Of a stretch of DNA of 64,000 nucleotides, positions 25,640 through 34,171 are shown piece after piece. This DNA comes from Chloroflexota bacterium. Lineage in GTDB: Bacteria > Chloroflexota > Ktedonobacteria > Ktedonobacterales > JADMIN01. Made by a program: the position numbers and the translations under genes. The DNA lies in contig JAJPKE010000045.1 of NCBI GenBank assembly GCA_021323855.1, forward strand, positions 186,001-250,000, given 5' to 3'. Within the stretch, counting starts at the first letter, position 1; the number at the start of each line of letters is the position of its first letter. The notes beneath the pieces are model-generated. The model was given only the letters and a program-made list of their open reading frames with translations. It was not told the origin of the DNA and did no database searches.

Positions 25640-27082
25640 TCACGAAAGCGGGATGCCAAACAGCGACGAGACGCCGAAGATGCCCAGGACCGTTGTGAGA
25701 ATCAGCACTGCCGAGAGCGCCGTGAGCAGAATCGTCGTGCCCCAGGCCACCACGTTCTCGATGGGCCGGTTGACATACTTGCCCATGATGTCAGGATTGT
25801 TCACCAGTCGCAAAATGAAGACCAGAATGATCGGCAACAAAATGCCGTTGATGACCTGCACAATCACCATCAGTTGAATCAGTGGCAGATTCGGGATCAG
25901 CGCCACCAGTGCGCCGAACGCCAGCATGCTGGTGAAGATGCCGTGAAAAATCGGCGCTTCTTTGAATGAGTGCGAGACGCCGCGCTCGAAGCCGAACGAT
26001 TCACAGATGTTGTATGAGGTGGTCAGCGGCAGCACAGCGGCGGCCAACAGCGACGCCCCCAGCAGGCCGATGGCGAAGATGATCTCCGCGTATTTGCCCA
26101 GGAAGGGCACCAGCGCCTTCGCAGCCTGGCTCGCGTCGCTGATCGTCACGCCTGCGCCACGGCTGGCAATGAAGACTGTCGCGCCGGTGGCGATGATGAT
26201 GAACGCCGAGATGAGATCACCAAAGAGCGCGCCAAAGTAGGCGTCCGCGCGCTCGCGGTGGTAGTGGGCCATGTCAATGCCCTTCTCCGCCACTGCCGAC
26301 TGAATATAGAGCTGCATATACGGCGTGATCGTCGTGCCGACTGTGCCGACGAAGAGCAGCAGGTACGTGCTGATATGGTTCTGTGGAATGGTCGGGATAA
26401 TCGTCTGGCGCACGACCATGCCCCAGTCTGGCTTGGCCAGGATGGCGGCGATAGGATAGGCGAAGAAGGCGAAGGTCATCGCCAGGAAGACCTTTTCAAC
26501 CCGCTGGTAGGAGCCTTTGGTAACGAGCAGCCAGACGCAAACCGCCGCGATAGGCACCGTCAGATATTTGGAGATGCCGAAAAGTTCAGAGGCGGCGGCG
26601 ATGCCGGCAAACTCCGAAATGGTAATCAGCGAGTTGGCGATCAGCAGCGTCAGCATGGCAAAAGCCGCGCCACGCACGCCGAAATGTTCGCGGATGAGGT
26701 CTGAGAGTCCTTTGCCAGCGGCGGCGCCCATGCGCGCGCACATTTCCTGCACGACGCCCATGCTGACGGTGATGATAACAAGCATCCAGAGCAGGCCATA
26801 GCCATACTGCGCGCCGACCGAGGCATAGGTGGCGATGCCTCCGGCGTCGTTGCCGGCGTTGGCGGCGATCAATCCGGGGCCGAAGATGCTCAGCCACGCC
26901 AGCGGCCTGGTGAGCCAACTGCGCTGCCAGATGCGAATCTGGCGCAGCCGGTCGGCTGGCCGGCTGAAGACAGGCGAAATGACATGGCGGGCCATCATCA
27001 GGCTCCGTGCCACGCTGGAATCGGGCGCATCTATAGTAGGTGCAACATTTGGTGCAATGGGTGCGATGAGTTTCTGCTCCAA
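25640..27082 (-). CDS. NRAMP-related divalent metal transporter (probable Mg2+ transporter)
   Basis: 480 residues from a TTG at 27082 preceded by GAGGAG at 6 nt; an in-frame ATG at 27154 would add 24 residues but lacks a good site. It has about eleven membrane helices and the NRAMP (SLC11) fold. Helix 1 reads GPGLIAANAGNDAGGIATY: the canonical DPGN is DAGG (Asp79 kept, Asn to Gly). Helix 6 reads GTTITPYMQLYIQSAV: the canonical MPH is TPY (253-255). These changes remove ligands used for Mn2+/Fe2+ in classical NRAMPs. An M-box Mg2+ riboswitch precedes the gene and an MgtE-N/CBS gene follows, both pointing to Mg2+ as substrate, as in the known NRMT branch of the family. Confidence 0.9.
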   Translation of the reverse strand: MEQKLIAPIAPNVAPTIDAPDSSVARSLMMARHVISPVFSRPADRLRQIRIWQRSWLTRPLAWLSIFGPGLIAANAGNDAGGIATYASVGAQYGYGLLWMLVIITVSMGVVQEMCARMGAAAGKGLSDLIREHFGVRGAAFAMLTLLIANSLITISEFAGIAAASELFGISKYLTVPIAAVCVWLLVTKGSYQRVEKVFLAMTFAFFAYPIAAILAKPDWGMVVRQTIIPTIPQNHISTYLLLFVGTVGTTITPYMQLYIQSAVAEKGIDMAHYHRERADAYFGALFGDLISAFIIIATGATVFIASRGAGVTISDASQAAKALVPFLGKYAEIIFAIGLLGASLLAAAVLPLTTSYNICESFGFERGVSHSFKEAPIFHGIFTSMLAFGALVALIPNLPLIQLMVIVQVINGILLPIILVFILRLVNNPDIMGKYVNRPIENVVAWGTTILLTALSAVLILTTVLGIFGVSSLFGIPLS

Positions 27083-27377
27083 TGGCGTCTCCTCAATCCT
27101 GGGATATATGGGATATGGGATATAGGTGCTGGCGCAGAACAGCGCCAACCCCATTACCCGGTTGAGGAGTACACCCCGGCAGGTCTCGCTTTTATTCTAG
27201 TAGCGCCTGGCGGGAAGGTACACGGGTGGGATGCGCCGGTCTGCGACAGGCAAAACAACCAAACACGTGTTGCGAACGTTTGGAACTGGTACTCGGACCA
27301 GCGTCCATACGTCGCCTCCCTTCTGTGCCACGCCGGGCCGCTGCCTTCCTGGGCGCATCGGCGTGAAAAAACAAAAA

Positions 27378-27406
27378 GCCCTCTCCCGACCAATCTGGGA
27401 GAGGGC
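27378..27406 (-). terminator. Riboswitch-controlled intrinsic terminator
   Basis: Minus-strand hairpin GCCCTCTCCC / GGGAGAGGGC (27378-27387 and 27397-27406; 10 bp, 9-nt loop) followed by TTTTTGTTTTTTC. It lies about 75 nt after the M-box and about 295 nt before the transporter start, the position expected for an expression platform that stops transcription when Mg2+ is high. Confidence 0.85.
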
Positions 27407-27483
27407 ATAGGCAGCAGACGTAGCGCCCGCGCCGGTTTCGTGTGAAAGACCGCCATCAACTGCGCGAGCTAATACGTCGAAAG

Positions 27484-27660
27484 CCCCTCCCTGGTCGAGC
27501 TTTGGCACTGCGGGACGTAGAGATCGTTCTTGTTGTCCTCAGCCACTGGGGATAACGCCTTATGCCGGCGATATCTGTCCTGACCGTCGGCGTCTCTCGA
27601 CGTTTCCGGTCCGTGGCCTTTGTTCTCCGCAGACGCCTCGCCTAACGAGCGGGCGATCAC
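27484..27660 (-). ncRNA. M-box (ykoK) magnesium riboswitch
   Basis: Minus-strand leader with the ordered conserved blocks of the M-box aptamer: CTCGTTAGGCGAGGC at the 5' side (about 27655-27638), AACGTCGAGAGACGCC (about 27605-27590), GGTCAGGACAG, GCATAAGGCGTTAT, GGCTGAGG and, at the 3' side, CAGTGCCAAAGCTCGACC (about 27511-27494). The aptamer of B. subtilis mgtE has the same blocks in the same order. M-boxes fold on Mg2+ and lower expression of Mg2+ transporter genes. A promoter lies upstream and an intrinsic terminator downstream, before the NRAMP-related gene. The ends are approximate. Confidence 0.9.
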
Positions 27661-27734
27661 GATAGGGTGCAGGGCATCGTAAAACGATACATCGTAAAAC
27701 CATAAAGGCGTCACCCTGCAATCTACCTAAGCAT

Positions 27735-27764
27735 ATGATATGCCATGCGCTGGCCTTTGGTCAA
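27735..27764 (-). promoter_or_regulatory. Promoter of the M-box transcript
   Basis: Minus strand: TTGACC (27759-27764), 18-bp spacer, TATCAT (27735-27740); predicted start near 27727. A 13-bp perfect inverted repeat (ATATGCCATGCGC, arms 27738-27750 and 27778-27790) overlaps the -10 and spacer on one side and lies upstream of the -35 on the other. Confidence 0.7.
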
Positions 27765-27827
27765 CCAATCAACACCGGCGCATGGCATATTCGGGCTATG
27801 CAAAGGCTCTACGTGATTGTGCATGTT

Positions 27828-27867
27828 CCCCCTCTCCTCGCGGGAGAGGGGGTCAGGGGGTGAGGTC
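27828..27867 (-). repeat. Dispersed GC-rich palindrome, copy 2
   Basis: Reads CCCCCTCTCCTCGCGGGAGA then GGGGGTCAGGGGGTGAGGTC on the plus strand, the inverse orientation of copy 1. It lies just past the stop of the sodium:solute symporter gene. Confidence 0.88.
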
Positions 27868-27870
27868 CTC

Positions 27871-29466
27871 CTAGCTAGCGGCTTCCGCAACCACGGGCAC
27901 CGGCGCCTCATCGGTGAAATCGGCGTCCGCCGTCTGATCTTTGCCCGCTGGCAGATGGACCAGGTTGAAGACCAGCGACAGCACAATCGCCAGCGCCACG
28001 TTCAGGATGAACGCATAGAGCGCGGCATAGCCAGCGAACACATGCCCGAAGAGATGCAGCATATAGGTGGACGAGCCGAAGTGTGAGTTTGGCACCCCCT
28101 TCTGCGGTGTGACATACGCCATCCACGTTCCAGATGCCATGCCGACGAGCCAGCCGATAATCAGCGCCCAGCGATGGAACCAGCGGGTGTAGAGGCCAAA
28201 GACGATGGCAGGGAACGTCTGGAGAATCCAGACGCCACCGAGCAACTGGAAGTTGATGGCATACGTGGCTGGCAGCAGAATGATGAAGAGCAGCGCGCCC
28301 GCCTTCACGAGCAGCGAGACCAGCTTGGAGGTTGTGGCTTCCTCGCGGTCAGAGGCGTTGGGGCGGAAATACTCTTTGTAGATGTTGCGCGTGAAGAGAT
28401 TGGCCGCTGCAATGGACATGATCGAGGCTGGCACCAGCGCACCGATGGCGATGGCCGCGAAACCGAAGCCCTGGAACCAGCTCGGGAATACCTGGACAAA
28501 GAGGCCTGGCACCGCCCACTGCGCGCCAAACGCCTTGTTCGGTTTGACGCCAGCCACCAGCGCCATGAAGCCGAAGAGCGCAATCAGGCCGAGGATAAAT
28601 GAATAGGCTGGCAGCAGTGCGGCGTTGCGCCTGATGACCCTCCCACTGTTCGAGGCCAGCACGCCGGTGATCGAGTGCGGATACATGAAGAGCGCCAGCG
28701 CCGACCCCAGCGCCAGCGTGGAGAACGCCAGATAGCCGACCGCCGATGAAGACGACGACGAGAGGAACAGCTTGGCTGGGGGCACCTTCGAGAAGATGAC
28801 CTTATAGCCATCCAGCACGTTGCCGCTGCCGCCGGTGTGGCTGCTGATGTAGATGGGGACGGCGATGATCGCTACGATGACGGTGATGTAGATCAGCGCG
28901 TCCTTCACCAGCGCAATCAGGGCTGGCGCGCGCAGCCCACTGAAATAGGTGTACGCCGCAAGAATCACGAAGGCAATAATCAGTGGCCAGTCGCCGGTGA
29001 TGCCCATTGCCGCCAGCACCACCTCGATGCCCACCAGTTGCAGCGCAATGTACGGCATCGTCGCCAGGATGCCCGTGAGCGCAACCAGCAGCGCCAGCAG
29101 ATGGCTGTCATAGCGCCCGCGCACGAAGTCGGACGGCGTGACATAGCCGTGCTTGCGGCAGACGGCCCAGAGGCGCGGCATAAAGAGAAACACCAGCGGG
29201 TAGACGACGATAGTATAGGGCATCGCAAAGAAGCCGATGGCTCCCGCGCCAAAGACCAGCGCCGGCACGGCGATGAACGTGTAGGCGGTGTAGAGGTCGC
29301 CGCCAAGCAAGAACCAGGTGACGATAGTGCCGAAACGACGACCGCCCAGCCCCCACTCGTGGAGCAGGTTCAGGTCGCCCCGCCGCCAGTGTGCGGCGAT
29401 GAATCCGAGGACGGTAACGAACGCGAAGAGGACGATGAAGACGATCAATGCCGTTGAGTTGAGCAT
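27871..29466 (-). CDS. Sodium:solute symporter (SSF) family transporter
   Basis: 531 residues with 13 predicted helices, typical SSF length. Features include an N-terminal helix (ALIVFIVLFAFVTVLGFIAA), then GGRRFGTIVTWFLLGGDLYT (unwound helix 1 region), the conserved YVTPSDFVRGRYDSHLLALL, an AAYTYFSGLRAPALIALVKD block characteristic of SSF helix 5-6, and PASIMSIAAANLFTRNIYKE (Na+-site helix 8 with Ser/Ala pattern). Similar proteins with a DUF3311-type partner transport monocarboxylates such as acetate or pyruvate (MctP/YhjB-like). It takes solute in with Na+; the substrate is inferred only. The small partner gene is upstream in the same operon. Confidence 0.9.
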   Translation of the reverse strand: MLNSTALIVFIVLFAFVTVLGFIAAHWRRGDLNLLHEWGLGGRRFGTIVTWFLLGGDLYTAYTFIAVPALVFGAGAIGFFAMPYTIVVYPLVFLFMPRLWAVCRKHGYVTPSDFVRGRYDSHLLALLVALTGILATMPYIALQLVGIEVVLAAMGITGDWPLIIAFVILAAYTYFSGLRAPALIALVKDALIYITVIVAIIAVPIYISSHTGGSGNVLDGYKVIFSKVPPAKLFLSSSSSSAVGYLAFSTLALGSALALFMYPHSITGVLASNSGRVIRRNAALLPAYSFILGLIALFGFMALVAGVKPNKAFGAQWAVPGLFVQVFPSWFQGFGFAAIAIGALVPASIMSIAAANLFTRNIYKEYFRPNASDREEATTSKLVSLLVKAGALLFIILLPATYAINFQLLGGVWILQTFPAIVFGLYTRWFHRWALIIGWLVGMASGTWMAYVTPQKGVPNSHFGSSTYMLHLFGHVFAGYAALYAFILNVALAIVLSLVFNLVHLPAGKDQTADADFTDEAPVPVVAEAAS

Positions 29467-29589
29467 GAGCCGCTGCCTTTCTTTCCGTGAATGTGCATGA
29501 GGCGAACGACATGTCGTGATGGATGCGCGGCTGGCCTCGCTCGCGGCCAGCGTGATGGTGCGCCAGACCGCTGGCGCTATTTTGTGGCG

Positions 29590-29796
29590 CTATTTCGTGG
29601 CGAAATAGACCACTGCCGTGAGGACGGCGCTCAGGATGACCCAGAGGAACTGATACCAGTAGAAGAAGGGAATACCTCCCAGCTTGGGATCAGGTCCCGC
29701 ATAGAAGGGCACCCAGAGGGTTGCGATGAACGGCACGAGCAGCAACAGATACCAGAGTCTTCTGGCGCCGTGGCGTTCAACCGAACCGTTCTCCAT
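29590..29796 (-). CDS. DUF3311-like small membrane partner of the symporter
   Basis: 68 residues from the ATG at 29796 (GGAG 8 nt upstream). Two helices: RLWYLLLLVPFIATLWVPFY and FYWYQFLWVILSAVLTAVVY, joined by AGPDPKLGGIP. This is the pattern of the DUF3311 family, whose genes regularly precede SSF symporters. It lies 123 bp before the symporter start on the same strand and is probably a structural accessory subunit. Confidence 0.85.
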   Translation of the reverse strand: MENGSVERHGARRLWYLLLLVPFIATLWVPFYAGPDPKLGGIPFFYWYQFLWVILSAVLTAVVYFATK

Positions 29797-29931
29797 GATC
29801 GTATCTCCTTTCATGAGGGGGGAAGCGCAGCACTGCGCTGTGCTCTGCTAGCAAGGTTACATAAGTCAATAACATTCTGTCAAGGGCAATGTGGCGTGAA
29901 TTTCCGCGCCAATCCATGCAGATTTCCCCGC

Positions 29932-29960
29932 TTGCAGCATGCCCAGTGGTCGCGTACACT
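29932..29960 (+). promoter_or_regulatory. Promoter of the ABC-F gene
   Basis: TTGCAG (29932-29937), 17-bp spacer, TACACT (29955-29960). The predicted transcription start (about 29967) nearly coincides with the ATG at 29970, so the mRNA would be leaderless or almost so. Confidence 0.6.
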
Positions 29961-29969
29961 GAAGATGCT

Positions 29970-31907
29970 ATGTCTATCGCCGTCATCGAACATCTCAGCA
30001 AATTCTTCGGCGCCGAACTGATCTTCAGCGGCGTCTCGTTTCGCGTGGAGGCGCACGACCGTATCGGGCTGGTTGGCCCGAACGGCGCGGGCAAAACCAC
30101 GCTGCTCAACCTGCTCGCTGGCAAGCTCCAGCCCGACGAGGGCAGCGTCTCCTATGAGCGGGGCATCTCCACCGGCTATCTGCCGCAAATTGCCGATTTT
30201 CATCCCTCGCGCACGCTCTATGAGGAGATGCTCACCGTCTTCGCGCAGGTCCACGCCTGGGAGGATGAACTGGCGGCGCTCGCCACGCAGATGAGCGATC
30301 CCGCGCTACTGGAACAGCCGGACGCCTACAACGCCGTGCTGGAACGCTACGCTGAGCTTCAGACGAAGCTGGAACACGCAGGCGGCTATACCATCGAGCC
30401 GAGCGTGCGCCGTGTGCTGGATGGCCTGGGCTTCACGCGCGAGCAGCAGGCCGCGCCTGCCACGCACCTCAGCGGCGGCCAACAGACCCGCGCCGCGCTG
30501 GGCAAGTTGCTCTTGCAGGAGCCGGATTTGCTGCTGCTGGATGAGCCGACCAACCACCTGGACCTCGCGGCGCTGGAATGGCTGGAAGGCTATCTCACCT
30601 CGTGGCATGGCTCGGTGATTGTCGTCTCGCATGACCGCTATTTCCTGGACCGTGTGACCACGCGCACCATCGAGATAGCCAACCAGCGCGCGGAGGTGTA
30701 TCCCGGCAACTACACGAAGTATGTACAGTTGCGCGCGGAACGGCTGGCGCGCTGGGCGAAGGAGTATGAGGAGCAGCAGGAATACATTGCTCGCACCGAG
30801 GAGTTCATTCGCCGCTATAAAGCTGGCCAGCGCAGCAAAGAGGCGCGTGGTCGCCAGACATTGCTGGACCGCATGGAGCGTATCGAACGGCCACCCGTTG
30901 ACCATACGCTCAAGTTCAAGATTGGCGCGCAGATCGAATCCGGCCAGACGGTGCTGACGACCGAGAAACTGGTGGTTGGCTATGAGCGCGCGCCGCGCCA
31001 GGGCGACAGCGCCGAGCAGAGCGCCGGTCTCCGCGTGCGCGTGGCTGATACGACCATTCAGCGTGGCGACCGCGTGGGACTGCTGGGGCCGAACGGCGCG
31101 GGCAAAACGACGCTGTTGCGCACGATTGTTGGGCAGATTCCGGCGCTGGAAGGCTACGCGCGCCAGGGACACAACGTGCAGATTGGCTACTATGCGCAAA
31201 CGCATGAAGGGCTGAACATGCAGGCGACGCTGGTAGATGAGATTCGTCACGTCAGCCACCTCAGCGAGGAGGGCGCACGCAGCTATCTTGGTCGCTTCCT
31301 CTTCAGTGGCGATGATGTCTTCAAGCGCGTGGGCACGTTGAGCGGCGGCGAGCGCAGCCGTGTGGCGCTGGCGAAGCTGACACTACAAGGCGCGAACTTC
31401 CTGGTGCTGGACGAGCCGACCAATCACCTCGATCTCCCAGCACGGCAGGTCCTCGAAGAAATCCTCAGTGAATACGACGGCACAATGATCTTCGTTTCAC
31501 ATGATCGCTATTTCATGGATGCGCTGGCGACGAAGCTCTGGGTGCTGGAAGATGGCGAGATCAGCGTCTTCGACGGCAACTATACACGCTATCGTCTGCG
31601 GCGCGCGCAGGCTGAGTCCGCCGCCCAGACTCAAGCTGCTCAGGCCGCACGCCAATCCGCCGCTGCGCGAGCGGAGGCCGCCAATGGGCAACGAGGGGCG
31701 CAGGCAAGCCAGGCGCAGCGCACGGCGGCGCAAGTAGAGGGGGAAATCAACCGGCTGGAGACGCGCATCAGTGAGCTGGAGAGCGCGCTTGCGGAGGCCA
31801 GCGCGGCGGCGAACGTTGAGCGCATCAACGAGCTGGCAGAGGAATACGAACAGGCGAAGGCGCAATTGGAACCGCTCTACGAAGAATGGCAAATGCTCGC
31901 TGGCTGA
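29970..31907 (+). CDS. ABC-F family ATPase (Uup/EttA-like)
   Basis: 645-residue soluble protein with two ABC domains and no membrane part. Domain 1: Walker A GPNGAGKTT (about 31-39), signature LSGGQQTRAALGKLL, Walker B LLLLDEPTNHLD. Domain 2: GPNGAGKTT (about 372-380), LSGGERSRVALAKL, FLVLDEPTNHLD. Between them is the P-site tRNA interaction linker rich in Arg/Lys (RRYKAGQRSKEARGRQTLLD). A C-terminal coiled coil (about 575-640, EGEINRLETRISELESALAE) is of the Uup/ABCF type. These proteins act on the ribosome during translation stress, and some give antibiotic protection; which applies here is unknown. The N-terminus is set at MSIAVIEHL. Confidence 0.92.
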   Translation: MSIAVIEHLSKFFGAELIFSGVSFRVEAHDRIGLVGPNGAGKTTLLNLLAGKLQPDEGSVSYERGISTGYLPQIADFHPSRTLYEEMLTVFAQVHAWEDELAALATQMSDPALLEQPDAYNAVLERYAELQTKLEHAGGYTIEPSVRRVLDGLGFTREQQAAPATHLSGGQQTRAALGKLLLQEPDLLLLDEPTNHLDLAALEWLEGYLTSWHGSVIVVSHDRYFLDRVTTRTIEIANQRAEVYPGNYTKYVQLRAERLARWAKEYEEQQEYIARTEEFIRRYKAGQRSKEARGRQTLLDRMERIERPPVDHTLKFKIGAQIESGQTVLTTEKLVVGYERAPRQGDSAEQSAGLRVRVADTTIQRGDRVGLLGPNGAGKTTLLRTIVGQIPALEGYARQGHNVQIGYYAQTHEGLNMQATLVDEIRHVSHLSEEGARSYLGRFLFSGDDVFKRVGTLSGGERSRVALAKLTLQGANFLVLDEPTNHLDLPARQVLEEILSEYDGTMIFVSHDRYFMDALATKLWVLEDGEISVFDGNYTRYRLRRAQAESAAQTQAAQAARQSAAARAEAANGQRGAQASQAQRTAAQVEGEINRLETRISELESALAEASAAANVERINELAEEYEQAKAQLEPLYEEWQMLAG

Positions 31908-31976
31908 TGGATTTATAATACATCTGGCGACCTGAGCCGGTTGCCCTTTTCGGCTTGGAGCCTGAACTGCCTGGTT

Positions 31977-32016
31977 CCCCCTCTCCTCGCGGGAGAGGGG
32001 GTTAGGGGGTGAGGTC
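31977..32016 (-). repeat. Dispersed GC-rich palindrome, copy 3
   Basis: CCCCCTCTCCTCGCGGGAGA followed by GGGGGTTAGGGGGTGAGGTC; one base differs from copy 2. It lies in the gap between the ABC-F and coaE genes, ending 28 bp before coaE. Confidence 0.88.
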
Positions 32017-32044
32017 TACTCACTTTAACAAATGGGAGAATGCG

Positions 32045-32674
32045 ATGCCCTATATTCTCGGTCTGACGGGCAATATCGCCAGCGGCAAAACGACGATTGG
32101 CCTGATGCTGCTGGAACTCGGTGCGCAACTCTATGTGGACGCCGATCAAGTGGTCCACGAACTCTATCTGCCGGGGCAACCGCTGGTGGCCGAACTGAGC
32201 AAAGCGTTCGGCCCTGAAATCCTCGATGATGCTGGCGGCGTAGACCGCAAAATACTGGGCCAAATCGTCTTCGGCGACGCCGGAAAGCTGCGCCTGCTCG
32301 AATCCATTGTCCATCCCGCCGTGCAGACAGCGCTGATTAACAAGATGCGCGAACTCTCTACGATAGGGCCAGACGCCATCGGCGTTCTGGACGCAATAAA
32401 ACTTGTGGAGTCCGGCTATGCGCAACTCGGCCATGCGCTCTGGCTCGTCACCTGCGCGCCGGAGGTACAACTGCAACGGTTGATGACGCTACGCGGTATG
32501 AGCGAGGCAGATGCACGGCTGCGGTTGGCGGCGCAGCCCAGCCTGGACGAGAAGCGCGCGCTGGCGACCGAAATCATTGACAACAGCGGCGATCTGGATC
32601 ACTTGCGCGCGCAGGTGGTCGCCGCCTGGGGGCGCTTCATTGCCAGCATCAAGAAGGCGGAGGAGCCTGCATGA
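32045..32674 (+). CDS. coaE: Dephospho-CoA kinase
   Basis: Phosphorylates the ribose 3'-OH of dephospho-CoA, the last step of CoA synthesis. 209 residues from the ATG at 32045 (GGGAG 7 nt upstream). P-loop GLTGNIASGKTTIG (about 5-18), LGAQLYVDADQVVHELYLPG (substrate-binding Asp region), SIVHPAV, and TLRGMSEADARLRLAAQPS (lid region, where RxGxSxxxAxxRxxxQ is the usual form). Its stop overlaps the pyk ATG (ATGA), so the two are translationally coupled. Confidence 0.95.
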   Translation: MPYILGLTGNIASGKTTIGLMLLELGAQLYVDADQVVHELYLPGQPLVAELSKAFGPEILDDAGGVDRKILGQIVFGDAGKLRLLESIVHPAVQTALINKMRELSTIGPDAIGVLDAIKLVESGYAQLGHALWLVTCAPEVQLQRLMTLRGMSEADARLRLAAQPSLDEKRALATEIIDNSGDLDHLRAQVVAAWGRFIASIKKAEEPA

Positions 32675-34158
32675 GCAGCACGACCCAGCGCCGCACCAAG
32701 ATTGTTTGTACGCTTGGTCCAGCGACAGTGAGCGAAGAACGCATCGAGGCATTGATCCGCGCTGGCATGAACGTCGCGCGCATCAATTTTTCGCATGGCA
32801 CGCAGCCCGAACATGCCGCCACCATTGCCCGCGTCCGCGCCGTAGCGGAGCGTCTGGGGCAGCCAGTTGCCATTTTGCAGGACTTGCAGGGGCCGAAGAT
32901 TCGCACCGGCGCGCTGGCTGGCGGCACGCCGGTGCAACTGCGCGATGGCCAGCAATTCACCCTCACCACGCAGCCCATCGCTGGCACGACAGAGCGTGTT
33001 TCCACTACCTATACGCCGCTGCCGCAGGATGTGAAGCCGGGCGACCGTGTGCTGCTCTCGGACGGCGCTATGGAGCTGCGCGTGCGCGAAACGAGCGCGA
33101 CCGAGGTAGTATGCGAGGTCGTTCACGGCGGCACGCTGGCGGAGCATCAGGGCATCAATCTGCCGGGCGTTGCTGTCAGCGCCCCCGCGCTCACCGAAAA
33201 GGACCGCGCCGACCTGCTCTTTGGCGTGCAGCAGCGGGTAGACTATATCGCGCTCAGCTTTGTGCGCCAGCCAAACGACGTGCGCGAGGCCAAGCACCTG
33301 ATCGCCAGCGCGATGGAACAGGCGCCGGAGCCGCCGGAACCCAGCCCTGAAGGGTTGCATCCCAGCGCCTACGCCGCCGAAAATACCATCCCGGTGATCG
33401 CCAAGCTGGAGAAACCCGAAGCCATCGAACATCTCGATGCCATTCTGGAGGTCGCGGACGGTGTGATGGTGGCGCGCGGCGATCTGGGCGTGGAGATGCC
33501 GCTGGAAGACGTGCCAATGGTGCAGAAGCGCATCATCCAGCGGGCAAACGCGCTTGGCCTGCCGGTCATCACGGCCACGCAGATGCTCGAATCTATGATT
33601 CACAGTCCGCGCCCCACACGCGCCGAGGCCAGCGATGTCGCCAATGCCATCCTCGACGGCACAGACGCCGTGATGCTGAGTGGTGAAACGGCGGTGGGCG
33701 ATTATCCCGAAGAGGCGGTGCGCGTGATGGCGCGCATTGCGCTTGCCACCGAAGATCACTGCCAGCTCACTGTGCCGCATACGCGCATGACGCTTTCGCT
33801 GGCGGTGAGCGCGGCGGCGCATACGCTGGCGAACGAAGCGCACGCAAAGCTGATCGCCGTTTTCACGCGCACTGGCGCGTCGGCGCAACTGATTTCTAAA
33901 GAGCGCCCGCATGCCACTATTGTCGCCTATACGCCGTTTGAGACGGTCTACCGACGGCTGGCGCTCTGGTGGGGGGTGATGCCGCGCCGCAGCGAACTGA
34001 TCGGCAGCACCGAAGAACTGATCGCCTGGGTAGATGACCAGTTGCAAGAGGGACAACTGGCCGGCAAGGGCGATGAAATTGTCGTCATCGGTGGCATGCC
34101 GATAGCCGGACGCGCCCGCACCAACTTCATCAAGTTGCACCAGGTCGGCGAAGGATAG
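32671..34158 (+). CDS. pyk: Pyruvate kinase
   Basis: Converts phosphoenolpyruvate and ADP to pyruvate and ATP, the last step of glycolysis. 495 residues. KIVCTLGPAT (10-19), MNVARINFSHG (33-43), LQDLQGPKIRTG (active site Arg/Lys), IAKLEKPEAIEHLDAI with the metal-binding Glu/Asp context, VMVARGDLGVEMPLEDVP, and ITATQMLESM are all present. There is a Pro-rich insert (QAPEPPEPSPEG, about 216-227) in the middle of the barrel. The C-terminal domain (TLSLAVSAAAHTLANEAHAK) is intact. Co-transcribed with coaE. Confidence 0.96.
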   Translation: MSSTTQRRTKIVCTLGPATVSEERIEALIRAGMNVARINFSHGTQPEHAATIARVRAVAERLGQPVAILQDLQGPKIRTGALAGGTPVQLRDGQQFTLTTQPIAGTTERVSTTYTPLPQDVKPGDRVLLSDGAMELRVRETSATEVVCEVVHGGTLAEHQGINLPGVAVSAPALTEKDRADLLFGVQQRVDYIALSFVRQPNDVREAKHLIASAMEQAPEPPEPSPEGLHPSAYAAENTIPVIAKLEKPEAIEHLDAILEVADGVMVARGDLGVEMPLEDVPMVQKRIIQRANALGLPVITATQMLESMIHSPRPTRAEASDVANAILDGTDAVMLSGETAVGDYPEEAVRVMARIALATEDHCQLTVPHTRMTLSLAVSAAAHTLANEAHAKLIAVFTRTGASAQLISKERPHATIVAYTPFETVYRRLALWWGVMPRRSELIGSTEELIAWVDDQLQEGQLAGKGDEIVVIGGMPIAGRARTNFIKLHQVGEG

Positions 34159-34171
34159 CCAGGAATAGCCA

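Noticed and set aside
27469..27714. Open frame of 81 codons on the minus strand opposite the riboswitch region
   Set aside because: It overlaps the M-box blocks almost completely; base conservation follows the RNA pattern, and the peptide has no family resemblance.
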